Shown here piece after piece: positions 5,131-5,412 of a DNA stretch of 5,412 nucleotides. The notes under the pieces were generated by a model, which saw nothing but the letters and a program-made list of their open reading frames with translations, was not told the DNA's origin and did no database searches. The stretch covers positions 1 to 5,412 of the forward strand of contig CAMNBY010000159.1 in NCBI GenBank assembly GCA_946533615.1, read 5' to 3'. The position numbers were made by a program, and so were the translations under genes. Source of the DNA: an uncultured Clostridia bacterium (GTDB lineage: Bacteria; Bacillota; Clostridia; Oscillospirales; Ruminococcaceae). Position 1 is the first letter of the stretch; each line of letters starts with the position of its first letter.

Positions 5131-5412
5131 AGGCCCGTCAGTCCGTTTTTTCAGACAAAAAAGAAAAACGCCGGCTCATTTCAGCCCATATCGGACATCG
5201 GGTCGGTGTTTATTCGTCAAATAACACAAAGTCCTAAGCGCGGACGGCGCGACTCCCTCGCCATCAACATTGTGAAGAACGTAAGCTTTGTTTGGCTCGG
5301 GGCTGAGCTGCGGGAATATTAAGGCAACACCGCACAACCCGCGGCTTGCGCCTCTGCACGTCATCTGCTTGCATATTTTCCGTCATAGCACACAAATTTT
5401 CCTTGCCGGGCG
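5131..5412. other. Gene-free GC-richer stretch, possible end of a dispersed repeat
   Basis: No reading frame here has both a believable start and a family resemblance. Base composition shifts abruptly from AT-rich (before 5130) to GC-rich. From about 5321, TTAAGGCAACACCGCACAA and what follows look like the edge of a repeat or small insertion element of the kind scattered in ruminococcal genomes; this is an impression, and no second copy or partner end lies in the window. A weak hairpin (5173-5176 with 5183-5186), followed on the minus strand by T-rich DNA, could end a transcript from beyond the right edge. I see no tRNA or known riboswitch. Confidence 0.3.

Noticed and set aside
5153..5186. 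Minus-strand terminator made of GGCT/AGCC and a T-rich run
   Set aside because: The stem is only four base pairs and the T-run is broken and set back from it; too weak to call as a feature of its own.
5022..5237. Plus-strand reading frame of 71 codons starting with GTG
   Set aside because: It has no Shine-Dalgarno sequence, crosses the AT-rich regulatory region and the composition break, and its translation resembles no family I know.
5176..5364. Minus-strand reading frame of 62 codons
   Set aside because: It lies across the suspected repeat and has no good ribosome binding site or domain. It is better seen as an open frame within non-coding repeat DNA.

Overview
The window reads as a piece of a chromosome from a Gram-positive clostridium, most like a Ruminococcus or another member of the Oscillospiraceae. 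The signs are strong AGGAGG-type ribosome binding sites, sigma-A-type promoters, AT-rich spacers between coding regions of intermediate GC, and an ftsE-ftsX pair followed by a secreted coiled-coil M23 hydrolase. The genus is an inference from gene content and style; no rRNA or tRNA is present to fix it. Every recognisable gene lies on the minus strand, so the window reads right to left.

Right end (4812-5412): about 600 bases with no convincing gene. The outer part (about 5131-5412) is richer in GC and may hold the end of a dispersed repeat. The inner part (about 4884-5130) is AT-rich and dense in signals: two candidate tandem promoters, a 15-bp dyad, and a cluster of TGTTAC/TGTAAT hexamers, one pair of which fits the WalR-type spacing. 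A leader of about 70 bases with a perfect 6-bp hairpin follows. Next comes a 361-residue CdaR/PucR-family regulator (3726-4811), closed by a strong hairpin with T-tracts on both sides.

Centre (334-3604): the cell-division and wall-remodelling module. ftsE (3604 to 2918, TTG start) overlaps ftsX (2931 to 2026) by 14 bases. After a 111-base gap with a hairpin and a possible internal promoter comes a secreted 526-residue protein (1914 to 334) with a signal peptide, a PcsB/CwlO-like coiled coil, a charged RKRKEEEE helix, a Ser/Gly linker and a C-terminal M23 (LytM) domain that keeps its metal ligands. The expected mechanism is that FtsE hydrolyses ATP on the cytoplasmic face, FtsX transmits the change across the membrane, and the coiled-coil hydrolase outside is switched on to cut septal peptidoglycan. 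An intrinsic terminator closes this unit.

Left end (1-215): the first 71 codons of another secreted protein, cut by the window edge and of unknown function.

The core is a known type of system. The less ordinary points are the rigid charged helix and Cys-rich insert in the hydrolase, the perfect 12-bp GTAAACGTTTAC palindrome just upstream of ftsE, and the crowded regulatory region before the PucR-type gene.
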